Below are positions 23,143 through 34,100 of a DNA stretch of 64,000 nt, one piece after another. The notes beneath the pieces are model-generated. The model ran no database searches and was not told the origin of the DNA. It saw only the letters and a list, made by a program, of their open reading frames with translations. The stretch is from Nemertoderma westbladi (taxonomy: Eukaryota > Xenacoelomorpha > Nemertodermatida > Nemertodermatidae). The position numbers and the translations under genes are program-made. The first letter of the stretch is position 1. Each line of letters begins with the position of its first letter. The stretch is taken from assembly GCA_032718475.1 (NCBI GenBank), contig JAUCBJ010003184.1, positions 59,870 to 123,869 of the forward strand. Reading direction: 5' to 3'.

Positions 23143-24501
23143 GTTAGTCTATGTTTCATTTCAGTTTACAATAATCTATTCTAATATATCTTGATAAAGG
23201 ATTGCATGCCTTTATCAACTATCAACTTAAATTAGCTTGAAACGGAATACTACTCAAATATTTACTGAAAATCTCACTTCTTGAGAAATGAAGAAAAATT
23301 GGAAGGTTCCAGTCCTCTAAAGAAGTTAACCTCCATCAGAGGTGCGAAATTGAATGGGCTGTTAAGAGCAGGGGGGTACTGTACCTACAGGCTGGCTTAG
23401 AAGTGCATACTTTTTCATAATTCAAAATTTGGTGCTGGCAACCAAATTTGGCACCCGCCGAATAAAGCAAATTGGAAATTTCTAAATTAATTTATATGAA
23501 TTCCATTTTAATTGCAAACACAAAAAAACCGGTGTAAATCAAAAATAGAGATGTTACAAATCATATTTCATGAAATGTAAATTTCAAAAAACGTCTCAAA
23601 GAAAAGTGCCAAAAGTAGGGTAAAAAATGGTGCTATAACTCGAAAACTTCCCAATATTTTTGAAAACCGTTGTCACTATTAGGAAGACAATAGATTTTTA
23701 GGAAAAGTCATAAAATTTCAGATTCCCAACTGCGTTTGTTTCGGAGATATAACAAAAAAATCACGAGGGAGTCATATTGCCCCCCTCCCCGTGTTTTAAT
23801 GGGGTTAAAGTTTGAACCTTGCAGCACAAAAACTACCTGTTAATATGTAAGAATGTCTAGATACATGAAAGCACAAAATCATGCAAAGATTTTGTTATGG
23901 CGTTATTTTGGGTCGTTTTCACTTTTAATGAAATTTAGTTTGTCTGTATGTCGGTCTATCTGACTGTTCAACAGTCTGTCTGTCAGTCAGTCCGTCATAA
24001 TATAATAAATATATAATAAATAAATAATAGAAAAGGCGATATGAGTTAGCAAAAGTTTAGCTACAGGGGTTTTCCTTGGCACAGAATTCATTCCGGGTGT
24101 CAGTTTTCACATTAATGATGGCTTTGAAACTGTTTGTCTGAATGTCAGGCTGTCGGTTATATTTTGACGGACAGACTAACAGTCTTACAGACAGAAACGA
24201 CGACGTTACATTTGAATGCTGACATCGGAAATAAAGTCACCGTGCGAAAAAACCCATATAATAAATTTTTTAGTCAGATAGAGCTTTCTACAGTTTTGTT
24301 GACATACTTATGGACAAACCTACAGTCAAACGGGCAGACAGCCAGCCGTATCTCAAGAAGTAAAGAGATCGATTGATACACATAATTGCTACTCATAAAC
24401 AATTCACTGAGTCGAAGATAATTATATTCTAATGTTCATATAGTTGTGAAGTGTATTGAAGAAAGTGATTGAAAAAGTTGAGAATTATATATTTATTTTA
24501 G

Positions 24502-24680
24502 CTAGAATAGAAGGCACTGAAACGATTGTTGGTACATTCACACCGCCAGCAAAGACCCAAACAATGACTTGCCAAGGTCTAGCAGATAACTCTGTTACAC
24601 ATCAGGCTTCTAATAATATCCTGGACAGCTCTGTAGTTTACATCTGGCATGCACCTGCAGATTGCAAAGTTGGAAGCAAT
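24502..24680 (+). CDS. Reeler-domain protein A, exon 2
   Basis: Acceptor TATTTTAG|CT. The split codon joins to read ILLQARIEGTETIVGTF. The rest matches the Reeler second half: TMTCQGLADNSVTH, then VVYIWHAPADCKVGSN (the 'C...TH...W.AP' pattern). It ends AAT|GTAAGT in phase 0. The exon is 179 bases, the same length as its paralogue at 44851. The 1.4 kb intron before it holds runs of GTCTGTCTGTCAGTCAGTCC-like sequence but no other gene. Confidence 0.8.
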
Positions 24681-24796
24681 GTAAGTCATTGAGAGATTAT
24701 CTACAATGGTGACTGTTGCTATGCTACATATATATACAATATCAGTTAGTTATTTAGATAAACATCAAATAAAAAAACACCAGTTACCATTTTCAG

Positions 24797-25273
24797 GTTG
24801 AGATTGTTGCCACTATAGCTGAAGAGAAGAACATATACTGGGTAAAACAGAAACACACATCCCCCCTAAAAGAAGATCTTAATGGCAAAGACGGTCTCCC
24901 AGAATGCTTTTCAAGTGGCACTAGTTCCACCACTACCCTTCCAGAGGTAACAACAACTAACCTACCAGATGGCTCCACTACTGCCCCTGCAGGTGGCACA
25001 TCTACTCTAGGTGACAACACTACTCCAGTCACCCCTGAACGAGTTGGCACAGTCGCAACTGCTCCACCAGGGGGCACCACTACTGCTCCAATGGGTGGCA
25101 CCACTACTGCTCTAATGGGTGGCACCACTACTGCTCCAATGGGTGGCACCACTACTGCTACACCGGGTGACACCACCAATGATTCATTAGATGGCCCTTC
25201 TAATGGTTTGGTTCTGAAATCATCCTTATCCTACTTGGTTTTAGTAACTGCATTGGCTTTATTATTTATTTAG
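24797..25273 (+). CDS. Reeler-domain protein A, exon 3 (stalk and hydrophobic tail)
   Basis: Acceptor TTTTCAG|GTTGAG in phase 0. VEIVATIAEEKNIYWVKQK closes the Reeler domain, with Cys at GLPECF. It is followed by a Thr/Pro/Gly-rich, mucin-like stalk with an 8-residue repeat (GGTTTAPM, nt about 25072-25170), probably O-glycosylated. The end, SSLSYLVLVTALALLFI then stop, is a short hydrophobic tail with no cytoplasmic residues, as in a GPI-anchor signal; the small residues near DGPSNG could hold the attachment site. This predicts a cell-surface protein. A shorter alternative form of this exon lies at 29607. Confidence 0.8.
   Translation, partial: VEIVATIAEEKNIYWVKQKHTSPLKEDLNGKDGLPECFSSGTSSTTTLPEVTTTNLPDGSTTAPAGGTSTLGDNTTPVTPERVGTVATAPPGGTTTAPMGGTTTALMGGTTTAPMGGTTTATPGDTTNDSLDGPSNGLVLKSSLSYLVLVTALALLFI
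25072..25170 (+). repeat. 24 bp coding repeat in Reeler stalk
   Basis: About four copies of GGTGGCACCACTACTGCTCC plus AATG, in frame, giving GGTTTAPM. A short tandem repeat in a stalk is likely to vary in copy number. Confidence 0.85.
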
Positions 25274-25567
25274 TATTCAGAGCGTCAATTAACACCCCTT
25301 ATTTATTCTACATATTTTTCGCTTCACAACTTTCTCGTTTTTTCTCTTATTGTGTGACCTGGAGGCATCCGCAGTTGGATGGAGGGGCAGTATGAATCAC
25401 AAGAACGTTTTTTTTTATCTACAAATTACAAACATAAAAAAATTAATATGTTCATATCCTGACCCAGACCTTTTGGGGTGAATATTATTTGTTGAAAAAA
25501 ACCAACAGTTGGACTGATTAAAATGTATAATAGAGCATGCGCAACCATAACTTAGAAACATACCAGT

Positions 25568-26337
25568 TTAAGGGGACTATTACCCCAAATCTATTGTTTC
25601 TATTTATAAAGCTACTACTCTGAAATTTTAACACAATGATCTGTGATCTTTTACTAAGAAAACTGATTATGGATAGCTTCTTAAACCAATTTGTTCGAAA
25701 AATATGGTACTTTTTGCGCGGGTCGGTTTTTTTCAAAAATTGTGTAAATCTTGAGGCATTATATGCAAAATATCTCAAGTTTAAGAATCTGTAATTCAGC
25801 CTGGGTTGAAGTTCTCGGTCCAATACTTTGGCAAAATGGACCTAGATATGTAGGCTATCTATCTTCTATGAAAAATTCAACCCAAATTAGTGTTTTTGTA
25901 AACTTTATGGAGGTTTTAGTATGTTCGGACCATATTTCGAGAATCAAATAATTTGTGATAGACAAGGGTAGCAGTTACAAAATCGGTTCTAGAAGATCCA
26001 AATGGCCATGTTTTATAAAACCAATACTACATATATGTTTTATTAAATTTGAGAAAAAAATAAAAAAGTAGTAGGGAATTTAGAGATTAAAAAAGTGAAA
26101 ATCGACAAAGTGAGAAAATGAGAAAATGGTTGTTTTATACAGGGAGTCATGAATATCAGCCATAAATACTGTTGTTGAAAAGTCCAGTTATGTGGTAAAA
26201 AAAAACATTAAATGGTGAAATCCAATGTCACCACATGAAAGCCCTTCTATCAAATTACACAAACAGATAAAAAAAAATTTTAAAATTTTAGAAATTTTCA
26301 AAAATTTCACTTCCGTTGGCTGTAATAGTCCCCTTAA
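25568..26337. mobile_element. Non-autonomous DNA transposon with TTAA duplications
   Basis: Terminal inverted repeats GGGGACTATTAC (from 25572) and GTAATAGTCCCC (to 26333) are perfect over 12 bases, and each is bordered by TTAA (25568-25571, 26334-26337). A TTAA target duplication is the mark of the piggyBac superfamily, though these termini do not start with the usual CCC, so the class is an inference. The element is 762 bp, rich in A and T runs, with no transposase; the open frames inside (25518-25823 minus, 25751-25951 plus) are not convincing genes. Confidence 0.7.
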
Positions 26338-27355
26338 TGTATCGATCGAAATCGAAATCGATTTTATACCTGTTCAAATGTACTGGTATACATATTAAAT
26401 AATTTAATAAATATTAATTAATATAGTATAGTAATATTTACATATTTGGTATAAGGATTAATAATTATATTATGAATAACAGATATAACATTTTGACTCT
26501 GGAATTCAATATTTTATTGAAATACAAATATTCCTTTGCAAACAAGACAACTATTTTGTTGTTGGTTTGAGATATTGTGAGGTGCTCTCCACACACGATA
26601 TTCTAGTAATCATATTAAAATTATTATAACAAGCGCGTATTGGAAACATTTCATGCTACTAGAAAGATTTATGAAATAAAATTGTTTCAATATATAATAA
26701 CATGAAAATTTATTAAAAATATTGAAGTATATTGTACTGCAGGCCTACATGTACAATATACAAACTGCCTAGTAATAATATTCAGATGAAATTTAGAAAA
26801 TTAACAGGAAGTCACTTACAATTAAAATATAAGCAATGCTATTGAACTTATTCAGATGCTGTACACTTTGATTGCGGGCTTTTTAATTCCACTTAATAGT
26901 TCACTCTTAGAGTCTCTGAAATTAGCGACTACAACCTTGACAATGATCGATTGTTATTATCGCTGACTCCAGATGTTTGTGTGATCCTAGGAAACTACTC
27001 CAGAACATATCAGCTCAAGTGGTGTTACATCTACCATTGTTAACATCTTATTGGCAAAGCCAGGCACCACAATGCAGGCATGAATTAGTCTTACTAGACA
27101 CTGCATAATAGATATTACCACGATCTGTGTATGATCTATGGCACATGGCTGGTAAGAAAACAGGTGGAAGTCTGATAAATGTCACTAGTCTTGGTGAATT
27201 GGAGATTTACATAGCTGATTATGAACTTTGGTATGATTAATTGTGATAGTGAAGAGGCCGGCATATGATTGTATATGTATGATTGAGGCCGACATATGAA
27301 TGAGTGCATAATATTATTATATATATGAAAGTAAATGTTACATGGAAAACAAGTG
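26338..27355. other. Intergenic DNA
   Basis: AT-rich, with no supported gene, RNA or repeat. It separates Reeler gene A from RTE copy 3. Confidence 0.4.
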
Positions 27356-28445
27356 CTATTTGTGTTCACGTATGTTCAGCATACTTTCATTATATGGGAT
27401 TCCTGATGAAATTATTGCAGCAATCAGATCAGTATACGATGGTTCGACAACATTTGTGTCTACTGTTGACGGTGACACAGAACCATTTGAAGTGTTATGG
27501 GGCGTCCTCCAGGGAGACACACTTGCACCATTCTTGTTCATAAGTGTTGTTGACTATGTTCTACGCATGTCCTTAGATCATCATAATGATGATGGGGTGA
27601 TGATAACTCCACCTACTGGCTCCAGAAGTCGAGGAAATCCTGTCAAGTACCTAACTGATCTAGACTTTGCTGATGACTTAGGAGTATTCTCAGAATCACT
27701 AGAGGGAGCCCAACGGCTTCTCATCTCATTAGAACATGCTGCTTCTAGTGTTGGTCTTTTTATTAACTCCAGAAAGACCAAAATTTTGACAGTTAACTTT
27801 GAAAGTCCTCAGCAAGTCTCTGATCGGATGAGCATAAGCTCAAAAGATGGTATGCTTGAGCATGTGGATGACTTCTGTTACCTGGGATCATGGATCCGGA
27901 AGTCAGGTGAGGACTTTCGAATACGTAAGGGAAAGGCATGGGCAGCCTTGAATAAGCTTTCCAGGATTTGGAAGTCACCGAGAATTAATCGGAAACTTAA
28001 GGTCCGATTATTTAGAGCAGCAGTAGTTCCAGTACTCCTCTATGGGAGTCCATGCTGGGCTCTAACTGCTGAGGACACCAAATCTCTGGATGGCACATTC
28101 ACAAGAATGCTACGCCGGTTCCATTGTGTAAAGTACAATGCACACATCTCCAACCAGACACTATATAACATTGGAGGTGTCTCATTGGTTCCCCCAAGCT
28201 TGACACTAGAACAAAATCGCCTCCGCTTTGCAGGTCATTGCTTTCGCCGTGAGGACCAGCCAGTGCATAATCTTGTACTTTGGCAGCATCATGGAGTGAA
28301 TAACCATGGTGGACAGCCCATGACTTTCTTGAGACGCATCTTAAAGGACACTGGCCTTGAAGATGCGGATGATCTAGCAAATGTCATGGGTGATAGGGAG
28401 TTGTGGTGGTGCAATTTTGTCGACAAGCCGGCACAGCATTCTTAA
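27342..28445 (+). CDS. RTE reverse transcriptase, truncated but open frame
   Basis: 367 residues if read from an ATG in the flanking DNA (MENKCYLC, 27342) that happens to be in frame with the element. Retained: motif B GVLQGDTLAPFLF, motif C DFADDLGVFSES, motif D INSRKTKILTVN, motif E CYLGSWI, and the RTE C-terminal region with RRFHCVKYNAH, GHCFRREDQPVHN and GGQPMTFLRRIL. Motif A and the endonuclease are absent, so it cannot be an active enzyme. Small differences from copy 4 (KYLTDL after NPV, LLISLEH, FRIRKG) show an independent copy. Confidence 0.85.
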   Translation: MENKCYLCSRMFSILSLYGIPDEIIAAIRSVYDGSTTFVSTVDGDTEPFEVLWGVLQGDTLAPFLFISVVDYVLRMSLDHHNDDGVMITPPTGSRSRGNPVKYLTDLDFADDLGVFSESLEGAQRLLISLEHAASSVGLFINSRKTKILTVNFESPQQVSDRMSISSKDGMLEHVDDFCYLGSWIRKSGEDFRIRKGKAWAALNKLSRIWKSPRINRKLKVRLFRAAVVPVLLYGSPCWALTAEDTKSLDGTFTRMLRRFHCVKYNAHISNQTLYNIGGVSLVPPSLTLEQNRLRFAGHCFRREDQPVHNLVLWQHHGVNNHGGQPMTFLRRILKDTGLEDADDLANVMGDRELWWCNFVDKPAQHS

Positions 28446-28484
28446 AAATGCAGCTGCAACGCAGCACGCCGATCCTAGTAGTAA
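27366..28484 (+). mobile_element. RTE-type non-LTR retrotransposon, copy 3 (5'-truncated, young)
   Basis: Begins inside the RT at SRMFSILSLYGIPDE and ends with a TAGTAGTAA tail. It is flanked by a perfect 10 bp target duplication, CTATTTGTGT, at 27356-27365 and 28485-28494. Sequence is nearly identical to copy 4. The perfect duplication and undamaged frame point to a recent insertion by target-primed reverse transcription with incomplete first-strand synthesis. Confidence 0.92.
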
Positions 28485-28494
28485 CTATTTGTGT

Positions 28495-28683
28495 ATGTAC
28501 CGGTATTTGCCATTAACTGAAATATCTGCCTGATTAGCTGGTTAGATTGTTATGGTAGACCGGTATTTAAAAGCGCAGCACTATTAATTAACGGCAGGTG
28601 ATAAATGCAGGTTTACACAGAATACAGACTGCTCACTGATTTTAGGTGTACCGAGCTTGTCACAGTCCATCATTAATTAATAT
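28495..28683. other. Short spacer between RTE copy 3 and hAT-like element
   Basis: No feature recognised. Confidence 0.3.
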
Positions 28684-28691
28684 TCTACACT

Positions 28692-29142
28692 CAGTGCTGC
28701 TCAACCAATTTTGTAGTGAGAAATTAACTAAAAAAGCCAAATAAATAAACTTATTTGACAAGTTAACTAATTATTTCAACAAATTTTCAAGTGTTAGTTA
28801 AATAATAGTTGAAAATTCAACTAAAATTAGCACTATGTTAACTTAAAAATGGATGTTATTACTTGTTATTGTTTAACTCGACGAGATGGTTTAGAACAGT
28901 CACAGGACAAGGGGACATAGAAAACCCGTCAATCAATCAAACAAAACTCTTTCCTGTTTCCCTGAGATTCTGCTTTCAGCTTTCGGAATTTAGTTAGATT
29001 TTAGTTAAAAGTCAACTATTTAAAAAATAACCCGTTAACTATCAAAATTCGCAGTGGTGTCTTGTTAAATAAAACCACGTTAACTAATTAACATCAAATG
29101 ACAACTTGACAAGTTGAACTTTCAACTAGTTGAACAGCACTG
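28692..29142. mobile_element. hAT-like miniature inverted-repeat element
   Basis: A 451 bp element starting CAGTGCTGCTCAAC and ending GTTGAACAGCACTG (one mismatch in 14). Flanks TCTACACT (28684-28691) and CCTACACT (29143-29150) form an 8 bp target duplication with one mismatch. CAGTG-type ends with an 8 bp duplication fit the hAT superfamily. The interior is full of short AACTAGTT/TTAACT-type inverted motifs and has no coding capacity. Confidence 0.7.
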
Positions 29143-29606
29143 CCTACACTAATAACATGTGTTTCTATATGGGAAACTTCAAACCCTTCCTTCGGAGATA
29201 GAGGCAATCTTAAATTCTATATATATATATAGTGTAATAGAACAATATGATAATGCTCTCCAAAGCGAAAAATGTGAACCGACCATATTGGGACTCGGTT
29301 AACATCAGCCGGGTGTGTGTTTCCTAAGACAACTGAGCTACAACAACGGATGAAGAATTTATTCGCTATGGAGTGGGCTATCATATTTTGGCCTCTCAAA
29401 GATTAGTCCACAACAATTGATTTATAATCTTAAATCCTGCAATTTTATCAACAAATGTATCATTAATATACTACTGCAGAATAAGATTATATAATATAGC
29501 CAGATACCTGATAAGGATAAGTAATAAGGATAAGTAACTAACATAACATCATAGGTGTTTTCTGAAATCTTACTATTTCTTGTCATTATTTAGTAACAAC
29601 TTTCAG

Positions 29607-29801
29607 GTGGAGATCGTTGCCACTATAGCTGAAGAGGAAACCAAATACTGGGTGAAACAGAAACACCCCACCCCACTAGCGGAAGATCTTACTGGCAAAG
29701 GGGGTCTACCAGGTTGTGTTTTCACCGGACAGGCTGACATTCTGAAGACAACGGCTACATTCATTGTTGTACTCACTACATTGGTTATGTTATTGGTTTA
29801 A
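29607..29801 (+). CDS. Reeler terminal exon without stalk (orphan or alternative exon 3)
   Basis: Acceptor AACTTTCAG|GTGGAG in phase 0. VEIVATIAEEETKYWVKQKH closely copies exon 3 of Reeler gene A, then GKGGLPGCVFTG and directly a hydrophobic tail, TATFIVVLTTLVMLLV, then stop. The Thr-rich stalk is missing. The 64-residue frame is undamaged. No matching exons 1 or 2 are found between 25.3 and 29.6 kb. It could be an alternative last exon for gene A, spliced over the 24797 exon, giving a stalkless GPI-anchored isoform, or the relic of a partly deleted duplicate. Confidence 0.65.
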   Translation: MEIVATIAEEETKYWVKQKHPTPLAEDLTGKGGLPGCVFTGQADILKTTATFIVVLTTLVMLLV

Positions 29802-30051
29802 TAATTTCCAAATGCCAACTCTTGTATAATATTATAGATTAAATGGATATGTGGTTTTAGACTAACTATAATTTCGTTCGATATAATATATATACATATA
29901 TTACATTGCAATATACAGTGCTTCATATCACAATATTGAAGAATATAACAAATGAACAAGGGCATATCTATTACACACACAAAGGGAGAGCGGGATAGGA
30001 GGTAGGTTGCTGTGATACCCATTTATCTCTGGTCGATCGATCTATGTAGTC

Positions 30052-30172
30052 TACGCCATGAGGGCCAGCCAGTGCATAATCTTGTGCTTTGGCGGCCTCA
30101 GGGAGTGAATAAGCATGGTGGACAGCCCATGACTTTCTTCAGACAGACACTTCTTTCTTGAAGATGCGGATG
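30052..30172 (+). mobile_element. RTE C-terminal fragment
   Basis: Matches the family's GHCFRREDQPVHNLV...GGQPMTFL coding stretch (CCAGCCAGTGCATAATCTTG, GGTGGACAGCCCATGACTTT), with internal loss before GAAGATGCGGATG. Too short to be functional. Confidence 0.8.
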
Positions 30173-31185
30173 TAATACATATAGAATAGCTAGCGTAGAA
30201 GTTAGTTAGCAAATTACGGCATTGGGTATAGTCTATACTCTAGTTTGGTGTGAGTAGGAGTATCCACATATTATGTTAGTTATAATAAATATTGTTATTT
30301 CGTTGGTGAAGAATCATAAATCAAGGCCATCGTATGTATTACGATGGGTTTGGTAATGCAGATATATTGATGGGGGCAGTTTATCCATCATTGATCAATA
30401 TTTGGTTCACCATTGCCTAATTTTATATACTATACTATAACAAGGTACACAATGGTGAAGCTATAATCAAATTCACGATATCAAGGTCTGCTCTTTCGAG
30501 TTATTTCTTTCTTTTATTTCTTTTCTATTTTGTGAAATTATTTCAATCTCAATGGTAATGTCCAATAGTTTAACCTGCGAGTATGGGAAAAATTAAAAAT
30601 GTTTGTACCTGAAAGTATCTAATATGGTACCTACTACCATAAAATAAAATAAATAATCTAAAAATGAAAAGATAAAAACTATTTGTATGACTATGTTGTT
30701 CATGTTACGATTTTTTACCGGCTATATTTTTATGGTCCTTAGCATAATAAACAATAAATAATCTGTAATTCTAGAACGCAAATAACCCCGAGAATCGCTA
30801 CTACATATCCTTATATACCGACATCATGGTAGAACATCCAGAATCCACTTATATGTAAAGTATAAATACAGTACCTCCAATATCATTATAAGATAATCAT
30901 ATCAATCTGATTAATTCAATCCAACATTTTCATTCTAAGTAATTGTGAGTTACCACCCCAACATCATCGCGGACACGGTAACGCATGCCATTTGCCACAT
31001 CACTTCCAAGCTGATTGTATGCGTTAATCACAGAACGTATAGTATCCACGTCTACATCTTTATCGAGAATAAAACGACTCACAACAGCATAAAAAATATA
31101 TCTGACTTTGCGGCATCGAAAGGAATACGTTTCGTAGAATTAATCCTGATTGGAAGCAAAATTCCTTCAACCAATTCGTTATCGG
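30173..31185. other. Left flank of the 25 bp satellite
   Basis: AT-rich, then from about 30945 a more balanced stretch abutting the array. The frame at 30945-31256 runs into the array and is not supported as a gene. Confidence 0.4.
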
Positions 31186-34100
31186 TCCAAAGCACACGGG
31201 CAATAAGATTACAAAAGCACACGGGCAATAAGATTACCAAAGCACACGGGCAATAAGATTACAAAAGCACACGGGCAATAAGATTACAAAAGCACACGGG
31301 CAATAAGATTACCAAAGCACACGGGCAATAAGATTACAAAAGCACACGGGCAATAAGATTACCAAAGCATACGGGCAATAAGATTACAAAAGCACACGGG
31401 CAATAAGATTACAAAAGCACACGGGCAATAAGATTACAAAAGCAAACGGGCAATAAGATTACCAAAGCACACGGGCAATAAGATTACAAAAGCACACGGG
31501 CAATAAGATTACAAAAGCACACGGGCAATAAGATTACCAAAGCATACGGGCAATAAGATTACAAAAGCACACGGGCAATAAGATTACAAAAGCACACGGG
31601 CAATAAGATTACAAAAGCACACGGGCAATAAGATTACAAAAGCAAACGGGCAATAAGATTACCAAAGCACACGGGCAATAAGATTACAAAAGCACACGGG
31701 CAATAAGATTACAAAAGCACACGGGCAATAAGATTACCAAAGCATACGGGCAATAAGATTACAAAAGCACACGGGCAATAAGATTACAAAAGCACACGGG
31801 CAATAAGATTACAAAAGCAAACGGGCAATAAGATTACCAAAGCACACGGGCAATAAGATTACAAAAGCACACGGGCAATAAGATTACAAAAGCACACGGG
31901 CAATAAGATTACCAAAGCACACGGGCAATAAGATTACAAAAGCACACGGGCAATAAGATTACAAAAGCACACGGGCAATAAGATTACAAAAGCACACGGG
32001 CAATAAGATTACAAAAGCACACGGGCAATAAGATTACAAAAGCAAACGGGCAATAAGATTACCAAAGCACACGGGCAATAAGATTACAAAAGCAAACGGG
32101 CAATAAGATTACAAAAGCACACGGGCAATAAGATTACAAAAGCAAACGGGCAATAAGATTACCAAAGCACACGGGCAATAAGATTACAAAAGCACACGGG
32201 CAATAAGATTACAAAAGCACACGGGCAATAAGATTACAAAAGCAAACGGGCAATAAGATTACCAAAGCACACGGGCAATAAGATTACAAAAGCACACGGG
32301 CAATAAGATTACAAAAGCACACGGGCAATAAGATTACAAAAGCAAACGGGCAATAAGATTACCAAAGCACACGGGCAATAAGATTACAAAAGCAAACGGG
32401 CAATAAGATTACAAAAGCACACGGGCAATAAGATTACAAAAGCACACGGGCAATAAGATTACCAAAGCAAACGGGCAATAAGATTACCAAAGCACACGGG
32501 CAATAAGATTACAAAAGCACACGGGCAATAAGATTACCAAAGCAAACGGGCAATAAGATTACCAAAGCACACGGGCAATAAGATTACAAAAGCACACGGG
32601 CAATAAGATTACCAAAGCAAACGGGCAATAAGATTACCAAAGCACACGGGCAATAAGATTAGCAAAGCACACGGGCAATAAGATTACCAAAGCAAACGGG
32701 CAATAAGATTACCAAAGCACACGGGCAATAAGATTACCAAAGCAAACGGGCAATAAGATTACCAAATCACACGGGCAATAAGATTACCAAAGCACACGGG
32801 CAATAAGATTACCAAAGCACACGGGCAATAAGATTAGCAAAGCACACGGGCAATAAGAATACCAAAGCACACGGGCAATAAGATTAGCAAAGCACACGGG
32901 CAATAAGAATACCAAAGCACACGGGCAATAAGATTAGCAAAGCACACGGGCAATAAGAATACCAAAGCACACGGGCAATAAGATTACCAAAGCACACGGG
33001 CAATAAGATTAGCAAAGCACACGGGCAATAAGAATACCAAAGCACACGGGCAATAAGATTACCAAAGCACACGGGCAATAAGATTAGCAAAGCACACGGG
33101 CAATAAGATTAGCAAAGCACACGGGCAATAAGATTACCAAAGCACACGGGCAATAAGATTAGCAAAGCACACGGGCAATAAGATTACCAAAGCACACGGG
33201 CAATAAGATTACCAACGCACACGGGCAATAAGATTAGCAAAGCACACGGGCAATAAGATTACCAACGCACACGGGCAATAAGATTAGCAAAGCACACGGG
33301 CAATAAGATTACCAAAGCACACGGGCAATAAGAATACCAAAGCACACGGGCAATAAGAATACCAAAGCACACGGGCAATAAGATTACCAAAGCACACGGG
33401 CAATAAGATTACCAAAGCACACGGGCAATAACATTACCAAAGCACACGTGCAATAAGATTTCCAAAGCACACGGGCAATAAGATTACCAAAGCACACGGG
33501 CAATAAGATTACCAAAGCGCACGGGCAATAAGATTACCAAAGCACACGGGCAATAAGATTACCAAATCACACGGGCAATAAGATTACCAAAGCACACGGG
33601 CAATAAGATTACCAAATCACACGGGCAATAAGATTACCAAAGCACACGGGCAATAAGATTACCAAATCACACGGGCAATAAGATTACCAAATCACACGGG
33701 CAATAAGATTACCAAAGCACACGGGCAATAAGATTACCAAAGCAAACGGGCAATAAGATTACCAAAGCACACGGGCAATAAGATTACCAAAGCACACGGG
33801 CAATAAGATTACCAAAGCGCACGGGCAATAAGATTACCAAAGCACACGGGCAATAAGATTACCAAATCACACGGGCAATAAGATTACCAAAGCACACGGG
33901 CAATAAGATTACCAAATCACACGGGCAATAAGATTACCAAATCACACGGGCAATAAGATTACCAAAGCACACGGGCAATAAGATTACCAAAGCAAACGGG
34001 CAATAAGATTACCAAAGCACACGGGCAATAAGATTACCAAAGCACACGGGCAATAAGATTACCAAAGCACACGGGCAATAAGATTTCCAAAGCACACGGG

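Noticed and set aside
30945-31256. Gene at the left satellite edge
   Set aside because: The frame runs into the array, with no splice site, domain or start context.
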